Under the pieces are notes generated by a model that made no database searches, was not told the DNA's origin, and worked only from the letters and a program-made list of their open reading frames with translations. From Streptomyces sp. NBC_00154 (GTDB lineage: Bacteria; Actinomycetota; Actinomycetes; Streptomycetales; Streptomycetaceae), in assembly GCF_026342835.1 (NCBI RefSeq), contig NZ_JAPEMI010000001.1, forward strand, positions 1 through 64,000: a stretch of 64,000 bases of DNA. Reading direction: 5' to 3'. Of this stretch, positions 33,132 through 40,978 are shown in pieces. The stretch's first letter is position 1. The number at the start of each line of letters is the position of its first letter. The position numbers and the translations under genes are program-made.

Positions 33132-34148
33132 ATGTCCACCTATCGCGCAATCGAAGTCACAGGGGCGCGGAACTTCGAGCTGGTCACCCGAGAGGTCCCC
33201 ACGCCGCCCGCCGGGCACGTGAGGCTGCGGGTGGAGAGCTGCGGGGTCTGCCACTCCGACGTGCTTGCGGTGGAGGGCCTGCGGGCCGATCCGGCGCAGC
33301 CGATCGTTCCCGGCCACGAGGTCGTCGGTGTCATCGACGCCGTCGGCGAGGGTGTGCACACCTGGCACATCGGGGACCGGGTGGGCGTCGGCTTCCTGAA
33401 CGGCCACTGCGGCGAGTGCACGCCCTGCCGCCGCGGAGACTTCGTCAACTGCACGAACCAGCCCCAGACCGGGACGACCACGGACGGCGGATACGCGGAG
33501 GTGCTCATCGCCCGCAGCAGCGGCCTGGTCCGGATACCGGACGGCATGTCCCCCATCGATGCCGCCCCGCTGCTCTGCGCCGGCCTGACCACCTTCAGCG
33601 CCCTGCGCCAGCTCGACGCCCGCCCCGGCGCCCTCGTCGCGATCCAGGGCATCGGAGGCCTCGGGCATCTCGGACTCCAGTACGCCACCCGGCTCGGCTA
33701 CCGCGTCGCGGCCATCGCCCGGGGTCAGGAGAAGGAGCAGCTCGCTGTCGAACTGGGCGCGAGCCACTACATCGACAGCTCGGCGGAGGACCCGGGTGCC
33801 GCGCTGCAGAAACTGGGCGGCGCCGACGCCATCATCGCCACCGCGGCCAGTGGCGCCTCGATGACGCCGCTGATCCCGGGCCTCGCCCCGAGCGGGCACA
33901 TGGTGGTGGTCGGCGTCGCTCCGGACCCCCTCTCGATCTCCACGCCCGATCTCGTCCTCGGCACGCGCACCATCAGCGGGAGCCTCACAGGCTCTTCCAT
34001 CGAGAACGAGGACAACCTCGACTTCAGCAACCGCTTCGGCATCCGTCCGATGGTGGAGACGATGCCCCTGGCGCAGGCGCCCGAGGCGTACGAGCGGATG
34101 CTGTCCGGGCGGGCCCGCTTCCGGGTCGTGCTGGACATGACCGCCTGA
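33132..34148 (+). CDS. Zinc-dependent alcohol dehydrogenase (MDR family)
   Basis: 338 residues from ATG 33132. ESCGVCHSDVLAVEG and PGHEVVGVIDAVGEGV give the catalytic zinc ligands (C40, H62 region); C93, C96, C99 and C107 in GHCGECTPCRRGDFVNC bind the structural zinc; AIQGIGGLGHLGLQYATRLGY is the NAD(P) fold. It interconverts alcohols and aldehydes in the cytosol; in this setting it could clear reactive aldehydes. Promoter controlled by a TetR-type site. Confidence 0.9.
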   Translation: MSTYRAIEVTGARNFELVTREVPTPPAGHVRLRVESCGVCHSDVLAVEGLRADPAQPIVPGHEVVGVIDAVGEGVHTWHIGDRVGVGFLNGHCGECTPCRRGDFVNCTNQPQTGTTTDGGYAEVLIARSSGLVRIPDGMSPIDAAPLLCAGLTTFSALRQLDARPGALVAIQGIGGLGHLGLQYATRLGYRVAAIARGQEKEQLAVELGASHYIDSSAEDPGAALQKLGGADAIIATAASGASMTPLIPGLAPSGHMVVVGVAPDPLSISTPDLVLGTRTISGSLTGSSIENEDNLDFSNRFGIRPMVETMPLAQAPEAYERMLSGRARFRVVLDMTA

Positions 34149-34259
34149 CCGCGGGACGGGGGGCTACGTGCCGAAGACGCTTCCCGGGCCCGGGGCACGC
34201 CCTGCCGCGTGCGGCAGAGCGGGCCGGCCCAGCCCGGGGAGCACCCCGCCAGGCATCGT

Positions 34260-34289
34260 TTGACTCTGCCGAGGCGACCGACCATATTG
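34260..34289 (+). promoter_or_regulatory. Promoter of second TetR gene with site 8
   Basis: TTGACT (34260-34265) and CATATT (34283-34288) are 17 bp apart, followed by GGGAGG and the ATG at 34308. CGAGGCGACCGACCATATTG (34270-34289) overlaps spacer and -10 exactly as at the ADH promoter. Confidence 0.68.
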
Positions 34290-34307
34290 CCGTAGGGAGG
34301 TGGCGTC

Positions 34308-34904
34308 ATGGCCCGACGAAGCATGCGCGAAGAGATCGTCGACGCGGCGGTCGCGCAGTTCCACTCGAAGGGGTACAACGCCGCAGGCGTCAAGGACATC
34401 ACCGATGCCGCCGGCACCCCCAAGGGGTCGTTCTACAACCACTTCGAGAGCAAGGAATCACTGGCCGTCGTCGCCCTGAGCCGGTACGGCGCGAGTCTGC
34501 GGATGCAGGATCTGGCGGCGCCCGACATCGCGCCGCTGGGGCGCCTGCGCAAGCACTTCGAGTTCCTGCGTGACGAGACCGTGAGTGCGGGATTCACCCG
34601 TGGGTGTCTCATCGGGAACTTCGGGGTCGAGGTCGCCGACCACAGCGAGACGATCCGGGCCGGCGTCCGTGAATCGCTCGACCACTGGGCCTCGATGATC
34701 CGCGGTGCTCTCGTCGAGGCGCAGCAGGCCGGCGCGGTGCGAGCGGACCTCGATACGGAGAAGACAGCACGGTTCCTCCTGAACGCATGGGAGGGCACGC
34801 TCATCGCCGCACGCGCCGGCCGGTCGGACGATGCCTTCGACGACTTCTTCGACACGGCCTTCGGGACACTGCTCGCGCCGCCGCCGGAAGAGGCTCAGCC
34901 GTAG
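34308..34904 (+). CDS. NemR/AcuR-like TetR repressor of the ADH unit
   Basis: 198 residues. HTH: REEIVDAAVAQFHSKGYNAAGV, then ITDAAGTPKGSFYNHFESKESL. The ligand domain contains FTRGCLIGNFGVEVADHS, with C100 in the GCLIGN motif found in NemR/AcuR-type repressors of electrophile and aldehyde detoxification genes. Its promoter twin lies in front of the alcohol dehydrogenase 1.3 kb upstream, so autorepression and control of that gene are likely. Confidence 0.87.
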   Translation: MARRSMREEIVDAAVAQFHSKGYNAAGVKDITDAAGTPKGSFYNHFESKESLAVVALSRYGASLRMQDLAAPDIAPLGRLRKHFEFLRDETVSAGFTRGCLIGNFGVEVADHSETIRAGVRESLDHWASMIRGALVEAQQAGAVRADLDTEKTARFLLNAWEGTLIAARAGRSDDAFDDFFDTAFGTLLAPPPEEAQP

Positions 34905-34936
34905 ACCCGTGGGTGGCCGACATCCGCAAGGACGGA

Positions 34937-34958
34937 GGGAGGGGCGCAGCCCCCTCCC
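34937..34958 (+). terminator. Terminator after second TetR gene
   Basis: GGGAGGGG (34937-34944) pairs with CCCCTCCC (34951-34958) about 35 bp after the stop, with TT following. Confidence 0.65.
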
Positions 34959-35211
34959 TTGGATCGAAATCGGGCATACCCCTGCACAGCCTCCGGCCGC
35001 GCCTGCACCCCCGTACGCCCAGGCCGTGCAGCACCGGCATCCGTAGCGAAGGCCGGCCAGGACCCCCGCCGATCCCTCTGACGTGCATTTCTGCGTGCAT
35101 ACGTACGAGCGCCGCCGGCCTCCCCGCGCTCGAGCCGGTGCGGGTGAGTGCCGAGCGGCCTTGCGATGCGAGGCGAAGGCGCGATCGAGCGACATCCCAC
35201 CACCCCGACTT

Positions 35212-35275
35212 CTTGACAGATCAAGGACTCGGGACTTCCACTTGAGCCGGCAAGCATATAATTGACGAGACAAGT
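35212..35275 (+). promoter_or_regulatory. Second copy of the MarR-type operator array
   Basis: CTTGACAGATCAAG (35212-35225), ACTTGAGCCGGCAAGC (35240-35255) and ATTGACGAGACAAGT (35261-35275) repeat the array at 22918-22980 with spacings of 28 and 20 bp. A perfect -10 TATAAT (35257-35262) lies between sites 2 and 3. It now drives a decayed reductase and the LLM gene. Confidence 0.65.
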
Positions 35276-35277
35276 AC

Positions 35278-35500
35278 ATGCTCGGGGTTCGAACAAGCGG
35301 AGCAAGCGGCACGGAACGGGGAAGCCGTCGCCCGCCGACTGCCGGAGATCGCTTCCTGGCACCGAGGCACAGCGCAGGCCCTGTCGGCCTGTCGAACCAC
35401 GAGCCGGCGCTGCTCGACGAGGCCTGCCCGGCATCCCGCGCACCGGAGCACCTGCGCCTGACGGGTGCAAGAGCCCGCCGTTGCCGGTCGTCCGAGGGCG
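35278..35500 (+). pseudogene. Decayed duplicate of the NADPH:FMN reductase gene
   Basis: After ACATG at the same distance from the operators as in the intact gene, stretches still match it: CGGAACGGGGAAGCCGTCGC against CGGAACGGCGAGGCCGTCGC, CGCTGCTCGACGAGGCCT identical, and GGAGCACCTGCGC identical. Between these the sequence is scrambled, and the middle of the gene is missing. No long frame survives. It precedes the LLM oxidoreductase gene. Confidence 0.6.
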
Positions 35501-35551
35501 GAGACGCCCCGACGGCGCAGGCCGGGCAACCCACCGAACAAGGAGCCTGAC

Positions 35552-36105
35552 ATGACCAACCGTTCCGCGCCCCGTGGGGACGGGCATCCGATCACCCTTG
35601 GGCTGGACACCTTCGGCGATGTGACGAACGATGCCCAGGGCCAACCGCTCACGCATGGCGAGACGATCCGGAACCTGGTCGAGGAGGGGGTACTCGCCGA
35701 CCAGGTCGGCCTCGACCACTTCGCCATCGGGGAGCATCACACCGACTGGATGCCGCTCTCGGCGGCCGACGTGGTCCTCGGCGCGATCGCCTCACGCACC
35801 TCGCGCATCCGTCTCGGATCGGGTGTCACCGTCATCAGCTCCGACGACCCCGTCCGGGTCTACCAGCGCTTCGCCACACTGGACGCGGTTTCCGGGGGCC
35901 GCGCGGAGGTGATTCTCGGCAGAGGCTCGAGCACCGAGTCCTTCCCACTCTTCGGCTATGAACTCAGCGATTACGACCGGCTTTTCGAGGAGAAGGTCAC
36001 CTTGTTCGCTGAGCTTCTGAAGGAGAAGCCCGTCTCCTGGTCCGGCACCACCCGGCCGGCTCTGGACGGCTTGTCCGTCTTCCCGCACAGCGAGTCAGAC
36101 ACCCC
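35552..36105 (+). pseudogene. LLM-class flavin-dependent oxidoreductase, 5' part (IS110-disrupted)
   Basis: About 185 codons of a luciferase-like monooxygenase: ITLGLDTFGD, VGLDHFAIGEHHTDWMPLS, RLGSGVTVISSDDPVRVYQRF, AEVILGRGSSTESFPLFG. The family reads on ...HSESDTP-IPTWIGVGG..., but at about 36105 the sequence enters an IS110 element and the frame ends in 14 foreign residues. The rest resumes at 37592. Intact, it would use reduced FMN (or F420) and oxygen, matching the FMN reductase relic just upstream. RBS AAGGAGCC precedes the ATG. Confidence 0.85.
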
Positions 36106-37590
36106 ATGTCGTTTGAGGTCAAGCGGCAGAGGTGTAGGCATGGTGTGACCAGGCGGTGGCTTCGTCGTAGTGGGTACGGGTTTTGAGGCAGCCGTGGAGG
36201 ATGCCGACGAGCCGGTTGCCGAGCTGGCGGAGGGCGGGGTTGTAGCCGACCTCGCGGGCGCGTTGCTTGTCGTAGTAGCGGCGGGCGCCCGGTGATCGCA
36301 GGGCAGCGAACGCCTGGGATTGCAGGGCGTCGGCGAGGCGGTTGTTGCGGACGTAGCGGGCCTGGACGCTGTGGCTCTTGCCGGAGGCTCGGGTGATGGG
36401 GCTGGTGCCGGCATAGTTCTTGCGGGCTTTCGCGTTGGCGTATCGGGTGGGATCGTCTCCGAACTCGGCAAGCACCCGGGCGCCGGTGATCTCCCCGATG
36501 CCAGGCATCGAGAGGTAGATCTCAGCGTCCGGGTGCGCCAGAAAATGGGTCTTCACCTGCTCTTCCATCGCGGCGATCTGCTCGTTCAGCGCGATGATCA
36601 AGCGGGCGTGGGCGGTGGCGGTGGCCGCGTAGGCGGCGGTGACCGGTTCGGGCAGACCAAGTTGCGGCTCACGCAGCGCGGCCTGGATGGTGGCCGCTTT
36701 CGCGTCCCGGTTGCGGCGGCGGTGTCGCGTCAGGACGGCGGTGATCTGGGTGCGGGTCAGCTTTGCCCCGGCTGCCGGGGCAGGTGCCTTGATCAGCAGT
36801 TCCAGCGCGTCCGTGCTGGTCAGTGTCAGGTCCGCGTATGCGGCCAAAGCGGCTGGGAAGTACTCGCGCAGAGTGCAACGCAGCCGCTGGAAGGTGCGGG
36901 TGCGTTCCCAGATCAGGCTCTGGTGAGCACGGGCGACGACCTTGACGGCCTGGGCCTGCTCGCTGTCCCCGGCCACCGGTCGAAGCTGGTCCCGGTCGAT
37001 GCGGACCATGTCCGCCAGCGCGTGCGCGTCGCCCTTGTCGCTCTTGGCGCCGGAGGAGGCATAGCGTTCCTTGAAGCGGTTGACCTGGCGGGGGTTGATC
37101 GCGAACACCTGGTAGCCGGAGGCGATCAGGGCCTGCACCCACGAGCCGCGGTCGGTCTCGATGCCGACCACGACCTCGGCTGGGTCCAGGTCCGCGCCGC
37201 CGTGGCGGGCGATCAGTTCGTGCAGCTTCGCGATGCCTGCCACCCCTTCGGGCAGGTTCGCGGCGGCCAGTTTGTGGCCGGTCTCGTCCTGGACCTCGAC
37301 ATCGTGGTGGTCCTCGGCCCAGTCATCACCGATCAGCAGCAACAGACCCTCCCCGTCTCGTACTTGACACAGCGGTGCAGCCTGCGGAAGGCGCGGCACG
37401 CGGCCTAATGGATCCAGTGCTCACGCCCCCGTGGGGCGGGCACGCCACCCCATCAGCGGTCTGGCCTCCCGGCCGACCAGCAGGGGCACGGTCTGACTCC
37501 AGAACTCGGCTGGTTCCGGCGGCGATAGTGCTCACCTGCTGGCGGCTACGGAACCGAGCATTCCCCGACTCCGTAGCTCCCATTAGGCGG
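36106..37590 (-). mobile_element. IS110-family insertion sequence in the LLM gene
   Basis: About 1.48 kb of DNA separates two halves of one coding sequence, and it contains a full IS110 transposase gene plus about 245 bp beyond its 5' side. The ends were placed from where the LLM reading frame breaks off and resumes, so they are accurate to a few bases. No terminal inverted repeats were seen, as expected for IS110. The 5'-side non-coding part would hold the bridge RNA-type leader known for this family; I did not fold it. Confidence 0.8.
36119..37342 (-). CDS. IS110-family transposase (DEDD recombinase)
   Basis: 407 residues from TTG 37342, preceded by GGGGAGGG; an ATG at 37399 would add 19 poorly matching residues. 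The N-terminal LLIGDDWAEDHHDVEVQDE, IETDRGSWVQALIASGYQVFAINP and SDKGDAHALADMVR give the DEDD RuvC-like catalytic residues. The C-terminal SMPGIGEITGARVLAEFGDDPTRY and YAGTSPITRASGKSHSVQARY are the Tnp20 domain with the active serine (TSPITRASG). It looks intact and likely mobile. Confidence 0.92.
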   Translation of the reverse strand: MLLIGDDWAEDHHDVEVQDETGHKLAAANLPEGVAGIAKLHELIARHGGADLDPAEVVVGIETDRGSWVQALIASGYQVFAINPRQVNRFKERYASSGAKSDKGDAHALADMVRIDRDQLRPVAGDSEQAQAVKVVARAHQSLIWERTRTFQRLRCTLREYFPAALAAYADLTLTSTDALELLIKAPAPAAGAKLTRTQITAVLTRHRRRNRDAKAATIQAALREPQLGLPEPVTAAYAATATAHARLIIALNEQIAAMEEQVKTHFLAHPDAEIYLSMPGIGEITGARVLAEFGDDPTRYANAKARKNYAGTSPITRASGKSHSVQARYVRNNRLADALQSQAFAALRSPGARRYYDKQRAREVGYNPALRQLGNRLVGILHGCLKTRTHYDEATAWSHHAYTSAA

Positions 37591-37591
37591 G

Positions 37592-38104
37592 ATCCCGACC
37601 TGGATCGGCGTCGGCGGCAGCCCCGAGTCGGTGATCCGCACGGCACGGCACGGCTTCTCGCTGATGCTCGCGATCATCGGTGGCCCCACGGCACGGTTCG
37701 CTCCGTTCTCCGCCCTCTTCCGCGAGGCCCTCGACAAGCTCGGCCAGCCGGAACGGCCCGTCGGCGTTCACTCCCCCGGCCACGTGGCCGCCACGGACGA
37801 AAAGGCGGTGGAGGAGTTCTGGCCGTACTACGAGAGCACGATGCGGATGGTGGCACGGCAACGCGGTTTCCGCGCGCCGACGTTCGAGCACTTCAGCCAC
37901 GACGTCGGCCCCGATGGAGCCTTGTACGTCGGGTCGCCCGAAACCGTGGCACGGAAGATCGCCACCACGCTCCGGACACTGGGCGCGAGCCGCTTCGACC
38001 TGAAGTACGGGATGAACGGCCTGCCGCACGAGGAACTGATGACCACCATCGAACTCTTCGGCACGCAGGTGGCGCCGCTGGTGCGCGACATGATGACCTC
38101 CTGA
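37592..38104 (+). pseudogene. LLM-class oxidoreductase, 3' part
   Basis: 171 codons in frame to TGA: IPTWIGVGGSPESVIRTARHGFSLMLAIIGG, PVGVHSPGHVAATDEKAVEEFW, GALYVGSPETVARKIATTLRTLGASRFDLKYGMNGLPHEELM. This completes the protein begun at 35552, for a reconstructed length of about 356 residues, normal for the family. No further damage is seen, so precise loss of the IS would restore the gene. Confidence 0.82.
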
Positions 38105-38130
38105 GGCATCACGTTCAGCGGGACCCGGCT

Positions 38131-38177
38131 GAAACTGCCCTGCCCCGCCCCCACGGGCGGCACCACAGGGCAGTTTC
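38131..38177 (+). terminator. Terminator after LLM gene
   Basis: GAAACTGCCCTG (38131-38142) pairs perfectly with CAGGGCAGTTTC (38166-38177), 27 bp after the stop; the 23-nt loop is GC-rich. Confidence 0.72.
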
Positions 38178-38194
38178 CACGGTAGGCAGCCGAT

Positions 38195-38490
38195 GTGTGC
38201 GAGGGCCTGATCGACGAGGACTCCTGCCCCCGTTCCGGCGACACCGAACCCGTGCGCGGCCCCCGGCTGGTCCTCAGGACAAACGGCAAGGCGGTACCGG
38301 ATGTCTCCGATACCGCCTTCGACATGCTCAAAAGGCGTCCAGACCCTCACCGACGAGGAGACGAACGTCGCCGAATGCGAGGGCGTGCTGTGGCACCTGG
38401 AGGATCTACCCCGCCGCTACGCCCTGTGCTACGACGCACAGTTCGCCCGCCGTTTCCTGGTCACCGTGATCGCCATGACCACCCGGTGCA
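38195..38490 (+). pseudogene. Frameshifted ORF of unknown function
   Basis: From GTG 38195 the frame encodes a protein-like stretch (CEGLIDEDSCPRSGDTEPVR, LRTNGKAVPDVSDTAFDMLK). At the AAAA run near 38330-38333 good coding moves to the next frame (GVQTLTDEETNVAECEGVLW, HLEDLPRRYALCYDAQFARR, FLVTVIAMT). Removing one A joins them into one continuous acidic protein of about 95 residues. I do not recognise it. The end is uncertain, since the second frame runs on without protein character. May be sequencing error or true decay. Confidence 0.45.
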
Positions 38491-38673
38491 GAGCAACACC
38501 CCGCGGTTGCTCCCCTGCTCAAGGAATCTTGCGATGCGCAATGCGGGGACTTCAGGTGAATATCGGAACAATCGGTGGAACAGTAGTAGCTTCCGCTGAC
38601 GACGGCATCGCTCCTGCGGGCCTCTTGCGGCAACCCGACTCTTCATCATCAACAGCCCGGCGAAAGGCCGCCC

Positions 38674-39978
38674 ATGAAGCGAACGTTCACGCTAATCACC
38701 GCGCTGGTCGTCACCGTACTGTCGCTGACACCGGCGCACGCCGCGGTCAAGAAGGCCAAGCCCCCGCTCAGCTGCGAGTCTCGGACGTTCACCTCCAGCC
38801 CGGGCCCGCGCTTCAACGACCCGGAGGACCCCGCCGCCCAGATGAAGATCATGGGCCCGATCATCGAATCGATCAACAGCGCCAGTTGCGGGCAGACCAT
38901 TCGCGTCGCCATGTACTCGATCAGCACCGCACAGCCGGGCCCGGACTTCGCCAACGCCCTTATCGCCGCGCACCAGCGCGGCGTCATCGTAAAGGCGCTG
39001 ATGGACGCTCACAGCGACAATACGATCTGGCAGTCGATGGTCACCGAGTTGGGCAACGACCCGCGAGCCTCCAGCTTCGCCGCGCTGTGCCCGGGCGGCT
39101 GCCTGTCCCACTTCGACGGCTCCGCCCTGCACGCGAAGTACTACATGCTCAGCGGCGGGCTCGATGCGAACAGGACTGTGACCGTCAGCAGCGCGAACCC
39201 CACCTCCGCCCAGGCCAGCACCGCGTGGAACAGCAGCGCCACCGTCAAGGGCAACGTCGACCTGTACAACTCCTACGTCCGCTACTTCAGCGCCATGGCC
39301 AGGGGGGCGATCTATGGCCCGGGCCCGCTGGCACCCGACTACTACAACTCCACCAGCGCCACGGCCGCCAGGAAACTGTCCCCGCCCTCCTACCAGTGGC
39401 CCAAGGCGCGCACCAGAAGCGACACCTGGGTCGACTTCCTGAGCAACATCAAGGCGCCGGCCACGATCAACATCGCCATGTTCCAGTGGACCTCTCACGG
39501 GCAGCCGGGCGACCGGAACTATCTGGAGCTGCCGAAGAAGCTGGTGAGTCTGGCACAAACCGGCGTCAAGATCCACATTCTTATCACCGCCGGCCAGGTC
39601 GATGACAGCGTGCAGAGCTACCTGAAGAACCGGCCGAATATCGACGTGCACGACACCAGCCACGGCACCGACGCGAATGGCAACGCTCTGCACTACACGC
39701 ACGACAAGTACATGATGGTCAGCGGCAGTTACGCGGGTGCGGCCAACTCCAGGCTCGTGTTCGTCGGGTCCTCGAACTGGACGAGCAACGGCGTCTGGCA
39801 CAACGACGAGTCGAACCTGAAGCTGATCGGCCGGTCCAGCTACGACACGTTCATGGCGGACTGGCAGAACCAGTACGACCGCTGCTGCGGGACCGTGGCG
39901 CGGCAGTTGAGTGCCGAGGAGCGCGCCGAGAATACGGCACGAGAGATTCCGATCGATCCGAGGCAGGTCCAGGAATAG
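38674..39978 (+). CDS. Secreted phospholipase D-like protein
   Basis: 434 residues. Residues 1-23 are a signal peptide ending AHAAV. Two PLD-like halves follow: the first has SALHAKYYMLSGGLDANRTVTVSSANPT, the second LHYTHDKYMMVSGSYAGAANSRLVFVGSSNWT. Each carries the HxK of the HKD signature and a downstream GSxN/SSAN element, though the Asp of HxKxxxxD is not in its standard place. It could cleave phosphodiesters in lipids or nucleic acids outside the cell. It stands alone, between a frameshifted ORF and IS remnants. Confidence 0.85.
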   Translation: MKRTFTLITALVVTVLSLTPAHAAVKKAKPPLSCESRTFTSSPGPRFNDPEDPAAQMKIMGPIIESINSASCGQTIRVAMYSISTAQPGPDFANALIAAHQRGVIVKALMDAHSDNTIWQSMVTELGNDPRASSFAALCPGGCLSHFDGSALHAKYYMLSGGLDANRTVTVSSANPTSAQASTAWNSSATVKGNVDLYNSYVRYFSAMARGAIYGPGPLAPDYYNSTSATAARKLSPPSYQWPKARTRSDTWVDFLSNIKAPATINIAMFQWTSHGQPGDRNYLELPKKLVSLAQTGVKIHILITAGQVDDSVQSYLKNRPNIDVHDTSHGTDANGNALHYTHDKYMMVSGSYAGAANSRLVFVGSSNWTSNGVWHNDESNLKLIGRSSYDTFMADWQNQYDRCCGTVARQLSAEERAENTAREIPIDPRQVQE

Positions 39979-40117
39979 GCATTCTCGGTCCGAATAGTGC
40001 CAGTGAGCTCCAACCCGGCTGGTCTGGCGGATAGTTGGAGTGAGTGGCGTCCGGACGTGAAGATGCTCCTGATGGACGAGGTCACGACCAAGATCGCCTG
40101 TCCGCCAGGAGCTTCCG

Positions 40118-40482
40118 CGTGCTTGTCTGCCCAGCCGGCGCTCGATCGTCCACCTCGGCTCTGCGCTTCCTCGCCTGTGAGCTCGCCGCACGCTCGCCGG
40201 GAACAGGGCACGCGCTGGGCGTCGGCTGTCCGCCGGATGGCGAGCGCTGCTGGTTCTGGCCCATCTGCGCTGCGGTCACACCTACGCCCAACTGAGCGCC
40301 GGGTTCGGCGTGGGCATCACCACCGCCTACCGGTACGTCGCCGAGACCGAGGTCGTCCGTGTTCCCAACCGCGGGCGCTGGGACAAGCTCTCCCCAGGGT
40401 CAGCAGGACGTTCTTCCCCGGCCTGGAACGGGCACTGGACCTGACCAACACGGGCCCGCTCATACTGCTGACCGGTCCTTGA
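40118..40482 (+). pseudogene. Overlapping IS5-type and IS110-type transposase remnants
   Basis: In three shifting frames from 40118, pieces of an IS5-family N-terminus appear: STSALRFLA, then ALLVLAHLRCGHTYAQLSAG and VGITTAYRYVAETE, a typical helix-turn-helix of those transposases. They are followed near 40400 by FFPGLERALDLTNTGPLILL, which resembles a segment of an IS110-type transposase. All pieces are short and out of frame, so this is a layered graveyard. No inverted repeats were identified. Confidence 0.6.
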
Positions 40483-40669
40483 AATCGAACATGAGCCCAA
40501 GATTTCGCATGACCCCATACCGTCGGCCCCGGTTATGGGGACGCCGCTCCCAGCCCCGCTCCCACCAGGACGAGCGTGACCTGCACGAAGAGCGCAAGCC
40601 CATACCCATAAGCCCCCCGAACGAATATGTGGACAGCGGTCCGAGTGGGAGCAATTCGTTAAGGGGACT

Positions 40670-40707
40670 GGGAGCGCGCGCTCCCTCCCATCGCTCCCTG
40701 GGAGCGA
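40670..40707. repeat. Pair of perfect GGGAGC/GCTCCC palindromes
   Basis: GGGAGCGCGCGCTCCC (40670-40685) and TCGCTCCCTGGGAGCGA (40691-40707) are both perfect dyads. GCTCCC also occurs twice near 40548-40563. They lie beyond the tRNA-Pro terminator. Their role is unknown. Confidence 0.55.
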
Positions 40708-40722
40708 GCCCGGGAACAGAAA

Positions 40723-40747
40723 AAGGGCCGTTATGAAAACGGCCCTT
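40723..40747 (-). terminator. Terminator of tRNA-Pro
   Basis: AAGGGCCGTT (40723-40732) pairs with AACGGCCCTT (40738-40747) around ATGAA, about 30 bp past the tRNA 3' end, followed on the minus strand by TTTTCTG. Confidence 0.8.
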
Positions 40748-40776
40748 CACCTGCGACGTTCAATACGTTCGAACTG

Positions 40777-40850
<74 letters not shown>

Positions 40851-40940
40851 ATACACGCCTGACCTGGTCTTTTCTCCTGGCCGAACGCGCATGAGAACAA
40901 TACCGCACTTGGGCCGGTGCTCACGAACGCCTTTCGGTAC

Positions 40941-40963
40941 TTGACCTCGACCAAACTTGAGGT
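40941..40963 (+). promoter_or_regulatory. MerR/SoxR-like dyad before transketolase genes
   Basis: TTGACC (40941-40946) overlaps ACCTCGACCAAACTTGAGGT (40944-40963), whose outer ACCTC/GAGGT arms match the layout of MerR-family sites, in which the dyad fills a long -35/-10 spacer. The ATG at 40979 is only 15 bp downstream. No MerR gene is nearby. Confidence 0.5.
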
Positions 40964-40978
40964 TGAACGCTGGGACGC

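Noticed and set aside
36106..37590. Terminal inverted repeats of the IS110 element
   Set aside because: None found; IS110 elements normally lack them, so the boundaries rest on the interrupted LLM frame.
38301..39605. Long plus-strand frame continuing through the PLD-like gene
   Set aside because: Only its first ~60 codons look like protein; beyond that it is an out-of-frame shadow of the PLD-like gene.
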